From the NCBI GenBank assembly GCA_007116495.1, contig SKIJ01000017.1, forward strand, positions 1-64,000: DNA of 64,000 nt. Direction: 5' to 3'. The stretch is from Cryomorphaceae bacterium. Its GTDB lineage: Bacteria; Bacteroidota; Bacteroidia; Flavobacteriales; Schleiferiaceae. A model generated the notes under the pieces. It ran no database searches and was not told the origin of the DNA. It was given only the letters and a program-made list of their open reading frames with translations. Shown here in pieces: positions 11,101 through 19,347 of this stretch (positions within the stretch are counted from its first letter, which is position 1; every line of letters starts with the position of its first letter). The translations under genes and the position numbers were made by a program.

Positions 11101-11239
11101 TGAAGCAACCGAATCCGATTCGTGGGAAGTTGAGCCCGGAGCAACGCAACCAAGAGAGGTAGAGGATGAACTGCCATCGCAAGAGGACGACAATACTGAA
11201 GACGAAGACAACCAAACCGAAGATGATGAACAAGAGTAA
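8105..11239 (+). CDS. Large exported tetratricopeptide-repeat protein
   Basis: Signal peptide MRTALLVLMMALLSPLLNAQ, then TPR-like helices throughout (e.g. ALAQMTYYHLGDCHLKRDDKKSALTAFAAAM); acidic tail. Alternative start at 8090. Confidence 0.9.
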   Translation: MRTALLVLMMALLSPLLNAQITEAQRRADQHFRTAMTAYEQQTYANAREGFERALATEALPLERRLEALYYRAISALELFHADAESLMKSFIEEFPTSSFVNQARLYLGQFFFKNRNYRKSLIYLSDVNPRYIERKNRQEYRFQLGYAHFSNEDYAQARGIFATLKNEDGPFAASARYYFAHIMYAEDAFSEALVNFEALRNDPAFGQMVPFYLAHVYYQMKEYDSLFVYGNKILSNENAPRRMEIAKLMGDAHYRREEYKNAIGFFELFREEGGKPSRNDHYELGFSYYKVQNYDKAIEHFSKVSMNKDELAQMTYYHLGDCHLKRDDKKSALTAFAAAMDIDKDPVIAEDAAFQFVKLNYQLGGVFRDVVTALNEFQRQYPNSEHTRKINTLLADAHLRSKNYSRAAEALKKTGLRTIEQRSIYQKVTYFQGIEAFQQERYKSAVVHFAESRKYPIDQVHLALALYWAAESFFQVMEYDAAIGAYLEFQQSPQAFSTDVFPYSNYGLGYAYYMSGKLPEAANAFRRFSRERNADNRRRRDGLLRLADVYFLQAQYPQALEFYSRVNDQFSEHNAYAHFQKAICLGLTGESRQKIAALDELVKRAPNSPLALDARFEKASTYIQIDDYDQALRIYKAFIHENPNHPNAPKAKLNMSLAYRNLSRYQDAIDMLFEIVDQYPNTPVAREAISFGQNVFSEADRMADYVSWVQRSGGEDVEQGKLDSALYFSAFDHYSTGNHQAAVRGFQDYAERFPVGLFRVAALFYQAESYQRMDSLSQALDLYEDVLTNERTGFFERALQRSADLRYQNKDFVQAAHYYRQMLDRGLMDDDRLLANERMMRIAYAQADWPQLEDWSERVLALNPEQSKLQRDAEWFQALALYRQHRRPEADSALTRIVREYQGTMAANASYFLAEFAFEDGDFETTKTAVYGLIEAHPNEVLLRDKGLYLLAKVFIEEDDYFQAEYSLDFVIQSDTDEELVKQAKQLKTVLDELRSSGEATESDSWEVEPGATQPREVEDELPSQEDDNTEDEDNQTEDDEQE

Positions 11240-12980
11240 AATTACCTTTATGTTGTCGCTCTTGTGGCTGCCTACTTTGGTGTTTGCGCAAAGCGACTTG
11301 GGCAACATACAGTTGGATGTGACCCGCGCATTTGAAGGAGAAGTGCAGCAGGCGCGTAAAATCAACGACATTCCACGCATCGACGATACGCTAAGTACGG
11401 ATGTTCAACTCGATTATCAAATTAGACCGCGTTCGGTATTTACCGATTTTGCTCCGGAACCACTGTCACCAGCACGCATAAAACGCGTTCCGGCGGCAAA
11501 GTTGCCCAAGGTTATGGCGCGCTTAGGTTTAGGTAATTACCGTACACCACTGGCCGAATTATCGTTTGCCAGCGATCGCTCTCGCAACCAATCGTGGGGC
11601 GTAAAAGGACGGCATTTTTCCACTCAGTCTGGTGTGCCAAATACGCATTTTGGCGAGGTACAAGACCTGTCCAATGTCAACTTTCTGAGTGAAAACAATC
11701 TATCGGCACATTACCGCAGATTTTTTCGAGATTACACCCTTACCACTCGGGCACAGGGTTTTTACTTCGCCAATAACCTCTACGGGGTACCTGCGCTTGA
11801 TTGGAACGAAGACCTAGTATACGGAGATCCCACCAGACAGAGCTTCCTGGGGGGGATGGCCAATGTGTCGCTCAACAGCCAAAAGACCAAACAGAATCGC
11901 CTTTACGACGACGGGCATCTTCAGTATCGCTTCTTAGTCGATCGATTTGGTTCAGATGAGCATCACGTTGCTTTTCCCACAAGATGGTCATTTCCTGTCG
12001 ACGACCAATTAGTGAAGTTCGACCTAAACGCCGAATATCAAAACGCCTCTTCCACCACCACCGACTACCAAATGATGGCAGAGTACGTCAGTGTTCATGC
12101 TTATCCTCACCTTGATTACATTCAAGATGAATTAAGCCTCAATATTGGTTTGAATTTCATCTATAACGACAACAATCTCATTTACCGAGGTGAGCAGCAG
12201 GATTTGGACAACGTATTTCTTTATCCGGAAATCATCGCTCGGTATGGGGTTGCACCGGATGTATTTGAGCTGTTTGGTGGTGTTAACTACGACTTCAGTT
12301 TGAATACCACTGCCGACATCATTCGCGAGGTTCCTTGGATGAATCCCGGTTTGCGTTTGCAGCCCACACGTAAAGAAGATTTTTTCGTAGGGAGTAGTGT
12401 GTTGGTGATCCCGGGGCTGAGTTTGGAAGCAACTGCTCGCTATGTGAACTGGCGCGACTTAGCAACGTTTTACCGCGATCCCATTGCCATGACAAACGCC
12501 AATGCGCTTCAGGGAATGGATATACGCTACATTACCGGTAATGAGCTGGGGTTGTCCGGTAGCGTGCAATATAAATACAGCACCGACCTGAGCTTTGGGT
12601 CTCATCTCAGCTATTCCCGCTACGAATTTGAGGGTGGAGACATTCCATACCACTTAGCGCCTGTGCGCGGAGGACTCAATGTGCGCTACACGTTTAGAAA
12701 CAAAATTGCACTAAAGACCGAACTGATTTACATGGGTGAGCGAGAAGCCTTTAACCCGCAAGCCGAAGACATTGCAGCGTTGGAAACGGTGGTGTGGGAT
12801 GACGATTTTCACGTGCTGCCGGCGTTTTGGGATATGGACGTGCAAATCGATTACTTCTTCAGTCAAAATCTAAACGTTTTTCTAAAGGTTCACAACGCAT
12901 TTGCCAGTCGTTACGATATGTATTTGGGATATGGTGCTCAGCGCTTTTTGTTTTTAGCGGGCTTGTCCTTTAAACTGTAA
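11226..12980 (+). CDS. Outer-membrane beta-barrel protein, TonB-receptor-like but without an apparent plug domain
   Basis: Signal peptide MNKSKITFMLSLLWLPTLVFAQ; alternating aromatic/hydrophobic strands to the terminal Phe-rich strand (GAQRFLFLAGLSFKL). Start codon overlaps the stop of the TPR gene. Confidence 0.78.
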   Translation: MNKSKITFMLSLLWLPTLVFAQSDLGNIQLDVTRAFEGEVQQARKINDIPRIDDTLSTDVQLDYQIRPRSVFTDFAPEPLSPARIKRVPAAKLPKVMARLGLGNYRTPLAELSFASDRSRNQSWGVKGRHFSTQSGVPNTHFGEVQDLSNVNFLSENNLSAHYRRFFRDYTLTTRAQGFYFANNLYGVPALDWNEDLVYGDPTRQSFLGGMANVSLNSQKTKQNRLYDDGHLQYRFLVDRFGSDEHHVAFPTRWSFPVDDQLVKFDLNAEYQNASSTTTDYQMMAEYVSVHAYPHLDYIQDELSLNIGLNFIYNDNNLIYRGEQQDLDNVFLYPEIIARYGVAPDVFELFGGVNYDFSLNTTADIIREVPWMNPGLRLQPTRKEDFFVGSSVLVIPGLSLEATARYVNWRDLATFYRDPIAMTNANALQGMDIRYITGNELGLSGSVQYKYSTDLSFGSHLSYSRYEFEGGDIPYHLAPVRGGLNVRYTFRNKIALKTELIYMGEREAFNPQAEDIAALETVVWDDDFHVLPAFWDMDVQIDYFFSQNLNVFLKVHNAFASRYDMYLGYGAQRFLFLAGLSFKL

Positions 12981-13016
12981 ATCCAGCCCTTGAGGGTTGA
13001 TGACAATACTCGAATT

Positions 13017-13703
13017 ATGGAAGAAAAACCACTCTTGCGCCTCAACCACGTTTACATCGCGCAACGCGACAAGGTTGTGCTATCCGAAGTTGATATGGAG
13101 GTTCATCCGGGGGATTTTATTTATCTCATTGGAAACACCGGAAGCGGAAAGTCGTCTTTATTGAAAACGCTTTACGCCGATCTTCCGTTGAAAGAGGGGC
13201 AAGCTGATGTTGTGGGCATGTCTTTGGCAGACATTAAAGAAAAAGATATCCCCACTCTGAGACGCAACATTGGCATTGTGTTTCAGGATTTTCAACTGCT
13301 GCCGGATCGCAACGTGCGCGACAACCTCATGTTTGTCCTCAAGGCCACCGGTTGGAAAGAGAAATCAAAAATGGAAGAACGCATCCGCTACGTCCTCAAG
13401 CGCGTGGATATGGAGACAAAGCACCTCGCTATGCCCCACCAACTTTCGGGCGGGGAGCAGCAACGCGTCGCCATAGCGCGCGCATTGCTCAACGACCCAC
13501 AGCTCATTCTGGCCGACGAGCCAACGGGTAACTTAGATCCGTCTACCAGCGAGGAAATCATGCTGCTATTAAAGGAGATTTCCCAAAGTGGACGTGCCAT
13601 TCTAATGGCTACCCACGATTATTCGCTCATTTTGAAGTTTCCGTCGCGAACGCTTAAATGCCAAGACGGAAAAGTGTTTGAAACCATGCAAACACGATTG
13701 TAA
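13017..13703 (+). CDS. ftsE: FtsE-like ABC transporter ATP-binding protein
   Basis: Walker A GNTGSGKSSLLK, signature LSGGEQQRVAIARALLNDPQLILADEPTGNLDP, RRNIGIVFQDFQLLPDRNVRDN typical of FtsE. Start at ATG 13017. Confidence 0.85.
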   Translation: MEEKPLLRLNHVYIAQRDKVVLSEVDMEVHPGDFIYLIGNTGSGKSSLLKTLYADLPLKEGQADVVGMSLADIKEKDIPTLRRNIGIVFQDFQLLPDRNVRDNLMFVLKATGWKEKSKMEERIRYVLKRVDMETKHLAMPHQLSGGEQQRVAIARALLNDPQLILADEPTGNLDPSTSEEIMLLLKEISQSGRAILMATHDYSLILKFPSRTLKCQDGKVFETMQTRL

Positions 13704-14597
13704 ATGCTGTCGGTACTCATACCAACACTGCGCTATGATCCCACTCAATTGGTCAGTGCATTACACCATCAGCTTACGGACGCAGGCATCCCTTTTGAAA
13801 TTATCGTTGCAGATGACGCACCTGATTCTCCTATGGGGGGTGTCCATACGCAGCTGATGACCCAATTTCCCAAATGTCGAGCATTGATACGCGAAACCAA
13901 TCTCGGTGCGTTTGATAATCGCATGGCTCTGGCCAATGATGCCGCTTACGGTAGGTTGCTTTTTTTAGATGAGGATGCTGTTTTACCGGATCAATTCATC
14001 CATCGCTATCTCGAACATATTAAGACAAAGGGAAATGTTGTGCTTGGAGGTTCCCGGTTTGACTCCAAAACGCCAAATAATCCAGCTCTTCACCTGCGGT
14101 GGAAAGTAGGAAAAAAACGAGAATCTACGCCGGCAAGAATACGTCAGCGCGATCCCTATTCGCGGTTTATTACCTGTAATTTCATCATCGATGCGGACGT
14201 GATGCGTGTCTTGCCCAAACACGATGAAATATCCGGTTACGGACATGAAGACACGATGATGGGCTATGATTTGCGCTATGCGTTCGTGCCTTTGGTACAC
14301 GTAGACAATCCCATAGGCCATGCTCAACTGGATGATGCGGAAGTGTTTCTACGAAAGACCCGTACGGCGGTATCAAATTTGGCGCGACTGATTGCCGCAG
14401 GAATGATTGATGAGGACGTAAAACTGTACAAGTATTACCGTCGCGTGGAAACGACGGGTATGAAGGGCGTGCTGGCTGCGTATGTTCAGAGCAACAGTGC
14501 GCGAATGGAAGCACGATTAAGTCGGTCAAACCCTCCGCTTAGGTTGTACGATTTGTACAAACTCGGTCATCTTTGCTTGGCCATGAAAACCCTCTGA
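13704..14597 (+). CDS. Glycosyltransferase family 2
   Basis: MLSVLIPTLRYDPTQLVSAL...EIIVADDAPDS...RLLFLDEDAVLPDQFI GT-A features. Start abuts the ftsE stop. Confidence 0.88.
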   Translation: MLSVLIPTLRYDPTQLVSALHHQLTDAGIPFEIIVADDAPDSPMGGVHTQLMTQFPKCRALIRETNLGAFDNRMALANDAAYGRLLFLDEDAVLPDQFIHRYLEHIKTKGNVVLGGSRFDSKTPNNPALHLRWKVGKKRESTPARIRQRDPYSRFITCNFIIDADVMRVLPKHDEISGYGHEDTMMGYDLRYAFVPLVHVDNPIGHAQLDDAEVFLRKTRTAVSNLARLIAAGMIDEDVKLYKYYRRVETTGMKGVLAAYVQSNSARMEARLSRSNPPLRLYDLYKLGHLCLAMKTL

Positions 14598-14603
14598 TTG
14601 ATA

Positions 14604-15707
14604 TCAGAGACTGCAGTTGGATACAGAGTTCCCCAGGCGAACAATTGTTCCGTTATCGCAGTAGCAAGAATCTCCTGTGGTTGTTTTTACGAAATTCAAA
14701 TCGCAGCGGTTCATTACCAGGTAGTTGATACTACGTTCATCGAGATTGTGGCTCCGAACCTGAGGGTTTACGGTTCCGCCGCTGGTAGCAAAGCGCGAAT
14801 TGCGGCTGGTAAATAATCCAACTCCGTTTTCCACATTGGTGAAAAGTGGTTTTTCTTGCGCAATACCCGGCGATGGACGGTTGACTTCAATGTACGGGCG
14901 CATATCTGTACCGCCCACCACAGCTTCAAAGTAAATCCGACGCATAAAGCGCAGCATGTTGTCGTCTTTGGGAATGTTTGATTCAAGAACCGCATAAAAA
15001 TTTTCCCCGTTTAGCGTACCACGAATGGCGCTTGATGTGATGTCGTTGGTGGGAATGCGGTATGAAATGTATTTTTCTTCAATGGCATCTGGATTGTTCA
15101 GCGGGCGTTCGGCATAGTAAATATGAACAATAACATCGTAAACGGAGGCGTTGTTAGCCGGAGTATACTGGATGGTTGGGTTGAGTGGCTCGCGATTGGC
15201 GTTTGCCAAACCTAAGTTAATACCCGGACGAGTAAAAATATTTCCCTGTGCATTGAGCCAATTTGCAATGCTTGTAACCGAAGTAACCGTAGGTCCACCG
15301 TCGGGTTTATTGATTTCAAGGCGGTAAATAAGATCTTCTTCAATGGTTTCCGTTGTGTAATACAAGTGAAAATCGTCGGTGGTAAACGCACCGTCATCAC
15401 TCATTCTTCCGGGTAAGTCAATACGCGAAAGTCGAAACCGATTTTGCTCTACGCTGTCATCATTTAGCGCAATCATATCTACCTCGATGTTGTCGTAATA
15501 AAACGAATCGGATACGCCGGCCATTTCTGCCGGTGGAAGATCGCCTAAAAAGGCTTTGCCAATGCGTACGAACTGTGTGTCTAAATTGGGGTCAAGCACA
15601 CCGTATACATAGGCAATGTCTTTCCATTCTGCGTTTACGGGTAAGTCGTTGCTGCATTGCCAACTGGTAATTACGACGACGAATATGAATAATATGCGTT
15701 TAAACAT
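14604..15707 (-). CDS. Lipoprotein, DUF4249-like
   Basis: Lipobox MFKRILFIFVVVITSWQCSND; WKDIAYVYGVLDPNLDTQFVRIGKAFLGD resembles DUF4249-type proteins. Confidence 0.65.
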   Translation of the reverse strand: MFKRILFIFVVVITSWQCSNDLPVNAEWKDIAYVYGVLDPNLDTQFVRIGKAFLGDLPPAEMAGVSDSFYYDNIEVDMIALNDDSVEQNRFRLSRIDLPGRMSDDGAFTTDDFHLYYTTETIEEDLIYRLEINKPDGGPTVTSVTSIANWLNAQGNIFTRPGINLGLANANREPLNPTIQYTPANNASVYDVIVHIYYAERPLNNPDAIEEKYISYRIPTNDITSSAIRGTLNGENFYAVLESNIPKDDNMLRFMRRIYFEAVVGGTDMRPYIEVNRPSPGIAQEKPLFTNVENGVGLFTSRNSRFATSGGTVNPQVRSHNLDERSINYLVMNRCDLNFVKTTTGDSCYCDNGTIVRLGNSVSNCSL

Positions 15708-15729
15708 TGATGATTTTTTATAAAGTATG

Positions 15730-15737
15730 CAAATATA
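15730..15737 (-). promoter_or_regulatory. -7 box TATATTTG (reverse strand) upstream of the 15707 gene
   Basis: caaatata on the + strand, 23 nt from the start codon. Confidence 0.4.
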
Positions 15738-15815
15738 TGATGCCAAAGCGAGCTAATCTTCATCTAAACCAAATTGAACAACGAACTGTTTATATTTTAT
15801 AAAAAACGACACACA

Positions 15816-16271
15816 ATGATACAACGCCGCGACAGTGTATGGGTGGCTGCACCTTTAAATGAAGTTTGGAATTTTTTTTCAAACCCCGACAACCTTAAAG
15901 AAATAACCCCGGATGATATGGGATTTGAGACCGTCAATGAAATGCCTGAATCTATGTATGCGGGCATGATGATTCATCACAAAGTACGCCCTTTTGCCGG
16001 CGTCGCATTGAGTTGGATAACGGAGATCACACACGTTGTAAAGGAATCTTATTTTGTTGATGAGCAACGTTTTGGTCCTTTTTCAATGTGGCATCACGAG
16101 CATCATTTTGCGGAAGAAAATGGTGGCACAAGAATTACAGATATCATTTCGTATCGCGTGCCGCTGGGTGCGTTGGGTAACCTCTTTGAGCCGTTGCTCG
16201 TGGCGCCTAAAGTGCGAAATACATTTGCATACAGAACAAAGCGCGTGAAAGAAATTTTTGGCGGTCAATAA
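15816..16271 (+). CDS. SRPBCC-family (START-like) ligand-binding protein
   Basis: VWVAAPLNEVWNFFSNPDNLKEITPDDMGFE...VSLSWITEITHV-like core and C-terminal TKRVKEIFG. Confidence 0.85.
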   Translation: MIQRRDSVWVAAPLNEVWNFFSNPDNLKEITPDDMGFETVNEMPESMYAGMMIHHKVRPFAGVALSWITEITHVVKESYFVDEQRFGPFSMWHHEHHFAEENGGTRITDIISYRVPLGALGNLFEPLLVAPKVRNTFAYRTKRVKEIFGGQ

Positions 16272-16318
16272 ACAATACCAATAGACAAACCTTTTAAATA
16301 TGTGGATAATCAGTAGAT

Positions 16319-16918
16319 ATGAACGATAAGATAATTTTTGGGATTGATTTTGGAAGTAAGCGTTCAGGTAATACGGTCATTGCGGCCTTTAGAGATATGC
16401 GTGTTGACTTTTTAGACACTGAAAAAGGGGTTGATGCTGATGCGTTTATTTTAAATGCAGTTGACCACTACAAACCCGATATCATTTTTCTCGACGCACC
16501 GTTGTCGCTACCCGGTCGCTATTGCAACATTTCCGGTTGCGAGTGCTACAACTTTCGACATGCAGATGTGGAATTGAAGGCCATGTCGCCAATGTTTTTA
16601 GGAGGTCTTACAGCACGTGCCATTGCCATTAAAGACAAATGCGTGGCCATGGGCATTGAGGTCTTCGAAACCTATCCAAAAGCTCAGGCTACAAAGTACG
16701 ATTTAAAGAAGAGAGGCTATAAAGGCAATAAGTTAGCTCTAAAATTGTGTGCCGACTTAGTTGCGGAAAGTGTTCATCCCGATATACGTTTGTGTAAAAA
16801 AGAGATAATTACCTGGCATCACCTCGACGCGCTATTGGCATTGATATCGGCAATGTGTTATCTTCAAGGGCACGGTAAGGTATTTGGCAAACCAGAAGAA
16901 GGACTCATTTACGTATGA
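16319..16918 (+). CDS. DUF429 family protein (predicted RNase H-like fold)
   Basis: IFGIDFGSKRSGNTVIA, IIFLDAPLSLP, VFETYPKAQATKYDL and WHHLDALLALISAMCYL match the DUF429 layout. Confidence 0.8.
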   Translation: MNDKIIFGIDFGSKRSGNTVIAAFRDMRVDFLDTEKGVDADAFILNAVDHYKPDIIFLDAPLSLPGRYCNISGCECYNFRHADVELKAMSPMFLGGLTARAIAIKDKCVAMGIEVFETYPKAQATKYDLKKRGYKGNKLALKLCADLVAESVHPDIRLCKKEIITWHHLDALLALISAMCYLQGHGKVFGKPEEGLIYV

Positions 16919-18444
16919 TTCTGCGACTGATTTTGGGCGATCAGCTCAACGAAAATCACTCGTGGTTTACCGATGACCAAGAAGCAGTCTACGTGTTGAT
17001 GGAAATGCGCCAAGAAACGGATTACGTGGCGCATCACATTCAAAAGGTAATGGCGTTTTTTCTTGCCATGCGCTCGTTCTCTGAATCACTTACGTCTAAA
17101 GGATATGACGTTCATTATTTGACATTGGACGATGCGACCAACACCCATTCATTGACAGACAATCTCGATTGGCTGGCGGATCATTACAACGCCGAAGGCA
17201 TCCAGTATCAGCTGCCCGACGAATATCGACTCGATGCTCAGCTCACTGAGTGGTCAAAAACAAAAGACATTCCGGTACAGGCTGTTTCCACCGAACACTT
17301 CCTTACAAAGCGTTACGATTTACGTGACTTTTTTGAGGGAAAGAAAACGTACTTGATGGAATCGTTTTACCGCATGATGCGCAAGACGCACAACATCTTG
17401 ATGCAACCCAACGGACAGCCCGAAGGCGATAAGTGGAACTACGACAAGGAAAACCGCAGCAAATTACCCGCAAAAGCAACACTGCCCCCGGTTAAGTTTT
17501 TTCATCGCGACGCAACCGATGTGTTCAACACAATTGAAAAGGCCGGAGTGAAGACCATAGGCTCCGTCAATCCCAAAGAGTTTATCTGGCCTGTAACGCG
17601 CAGTGAGGGTTTGGAAATGCTGGAATGGTTTTGTGACAATGCGCTGCATACGTTTGGAAAATATCAAGATGCCATGCATACCGACGGTTGGAGTTTGTAC
17701 CACTCTCGCCTGTCGTTTTTGATGAATGCAAAAATACTGTCGCCCTTAGAGGTTGTAGAACGCTGCGTAGAGGAGTGGCGAGCGCGTAAAGATGAGATCA
17801 GCTTAGCGCAAATCGAAGGGTTTGTTCGCCAAATCATCGGTTGGCGCGAATACATGCGCGGCGTGTATTGGGCACACATGCCGGACTACGCAAAGAAAAA
17901 CAAACTCAATCATCAGCGTAAATTGCCGGATTGGTTTTGGACGGGGGAAACCGATATGAACTGTTTGAAACACGCCATTAACCAATCGTTAGACTATGCG
18001 TATGCCCACCACATCCAACGTTTGATGGTAACCGGTAACTTTGCCTTACTGGCTGGCGTTCACCCGGATGAGGTAGATGCATGGTATTTGGGGATCTACA
18101 TTGACGCCATCGAATGGGTGGAAATTACCAACACACGAGGCATGAGCCAATTCGCCGATGGGGGCATCGTGGGTACCAAGCCCTACGTATCATCGGCCAA
18201 CTACATCAAGAAAATGAGCAACTACTGCGATGGTTGCACGTACGACCCCAAAAAACGTCACGGAGAAGGCGCTTGCCCATTCAATAGTTTGTACTGGCAC
18301 TTCTACGACCGCCATCGCGATGAACTGGCCAATAATCCCCGCATAGGCATGATGTACCGTACTTGGGATAAGATGAAACCCGAAGACAAACGACACCTGC
18401 TCGAGTGGGGAGATGGTTTATTGGGTGATTTGAATTCTCTTTAA
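16915..18444 (+). CDS. FeS-type bacterial cryptochrome/(6-4) photolyase (PhrB-like)
   Basis: N-terminus LRLILGDQLNENHSWF; four Cys (MNCLKHA ... NYCDGCTYDPKKRHGEGACPF) spaced 88, 3 and 13 residues apart, matching my recollection of the PhrB FeS ligands. ATG overlaps the DUF429 stop (atga). Confidence 0.95.
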   Translation: MILRLILGDQLNENHSWFTDDQEAVYVLMEMRQETDYVAHHIQKVMAFFLAMRSFSESLTSKGYDVHYLTLDDATNTHSLTDNLDWLADHYNAEGIQYQLPDEYRLDAQLTEWSKTKDIPVQAVSTEHFLTKRYDLRDFFEGKKTYLMESFYRMMRKTHNILMQPNGQPEGDKWNYDKENRSKLPAKATLPPVKFFHRDATDVFNTIEKAGVKTIGSVNPKEFIWPVTRSEGLEMLEWFCDNALHTFGKYQDAMHTDGWSLYHSRLSFLMNAKILSPLEVVERCVEEWRARKDEISLAQIEGFVRQIIGWREYMRGVYWAHMPDYAKKNKLNHQRKLPDWFWTGETDMNCLKHAINQSLDYAYAHHIQRLMVTGNFALLAGVHPDEVDAWYLGIYIDAIEWVEITNTRGMSQFADGGIVGTKPYVSSANYIKKMSNYCDGCTYDPKKRHGEGACPFNSLYWHFYDRHRDELANNPRIGMMYRTWDKMKPEDKRHLLEWGDGLLGDLNSL

Positions 18445-18467
18445 TTTGGTGTTATAAAAACGATAGA

Positions 18468-18528
18468 CGTAGAGACGATTTAACGTAGACGCGATATAAC
18501 GTAGAGACTTAGCATGCTAAGTCTCTAC
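18468..18528. repeat. Palindromic intergenic repeat with iterated half-sites
   Basis: cgtagagacgatttaa / cgtagacgcgatataa / cgtagagacttagcat at 16-bp period; the last runs into the perfect 28-bp palindrome GTAGAGACTTAGCATGCTAAGTCTCTAC (18501-18528). Confidence 0.85.
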
Positions 18529-18579
18529 TGAATTTTTATCTGTACGCGTGTTTTTCATAGAATAATCGTTTTTCTTTTC

Positions 18580-18602
18580 TATTTTTGACAAAACATTTGT
18601 CA
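18580..18602 (+). promoter_or_regulatory. -7 box TATTTTTG overlapping inverted repeat TGACAAA-ACA-TTTGTCA
   Basis: Box 18580-18587; inverted repeat 18586-18602, immediately before the ATG at 18605. Confidence 0.5.
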
Positions 18603-18604
18603 GA

Positions 18605-19333
18605 ATGATCAAGCCATTCAACTGTATTTTTGTATTGCTTATATCCTCCATTGCGCTTCATGCGCAAGACGAAAAGCGTATAGGTATCCAAACCAATGTG
18701 ATGACTCTTTTGCGTCCTGTGCTACCTGCGTTTAATGTGGGTGTAATGATTGAAGATGGAAAACGGCAATACACCATTGAAACGGATGTGGGTCTTTTTC
18801 TCTCAACACCTTTTGGGCCGTCCAATGAAGAACTGCGTTTGAATGGTTTTTCCAGTCAGTACCGAGATGGGTTTTCTGCCGATATTACGGGTGGAGTGCA
18901 TTGGTTTATCAATGATAATAAAACCATTTACCATGGACTGCGCGGAAATATTGGGCGCTATTCGTTTAATCATCAACAAACCCTCTGCGTTGATGCAGAA
19001 AGCGTTGGGGGTGTTTGTCTGTGTAATGAGTTGGAAGACAATCGCTTTAGCACCTCGCATTGGCGTTTTGGTATTCATTATCGCTTGGGATTTATTTTTC
19101 CCTTGAAGAATGAAAACGAACTCGAGTTCAGCTTTGACGTGGGGGTGTTTGCGTTCTTGCGCAACAATACCTCGGCGTTAGGACAACACGAGATATGCAG
19201 CAGTATCAGTTCTCGTGACCCACAGCCGTTTTTTCCTTTAGCGTTTGATCTCTTAGATAATGTCATTTTTGACTTTGAACGCGACGCCCAAGCCTATCTG
19301 CGTTTCAACCTAGTTTATCGATTCATGTTGTAA
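18605..19333 (+). CDS. Hypothetical exported protein, likely outer-membrane beta-barrel
   Basis: Signal peptide ending ALHAQ; beta-strand-rich; terminal strand AYLRFNLVYRFML. Confidence 0.65.
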   Translation: MIKPFNCIFVLLISSIALHAQDEKRIGIQTNVMTLLRPVLPAFNVGVMIEDGKRQYTIETDVGLFLSTPFGPSNEELRLNGFSSQYRDGFSADITGGVHWFINDNKTIYHGLRGNIGRYSFNHQQTLCVDAESVGGVCLCNELEDNRFSTSHWRFGIHYRLGFIFPLKNENELEFSFDVGVFAFLRNNTSALGQHEICSSISSRDPQPFFPLAFDLLDNVIFDFERDAQAYLRFNLVYRFML

Positions 19334-19347
19334 ACATTCCCCTGAAT

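Noticed and set aside
8333-11380. Long antisense ORFs within the TPR gene (e.g. 9182-9886 -, 10091-10570 -)
   Set aside because: They lie opposite a well-supported coding frame and have no recognisable domain.
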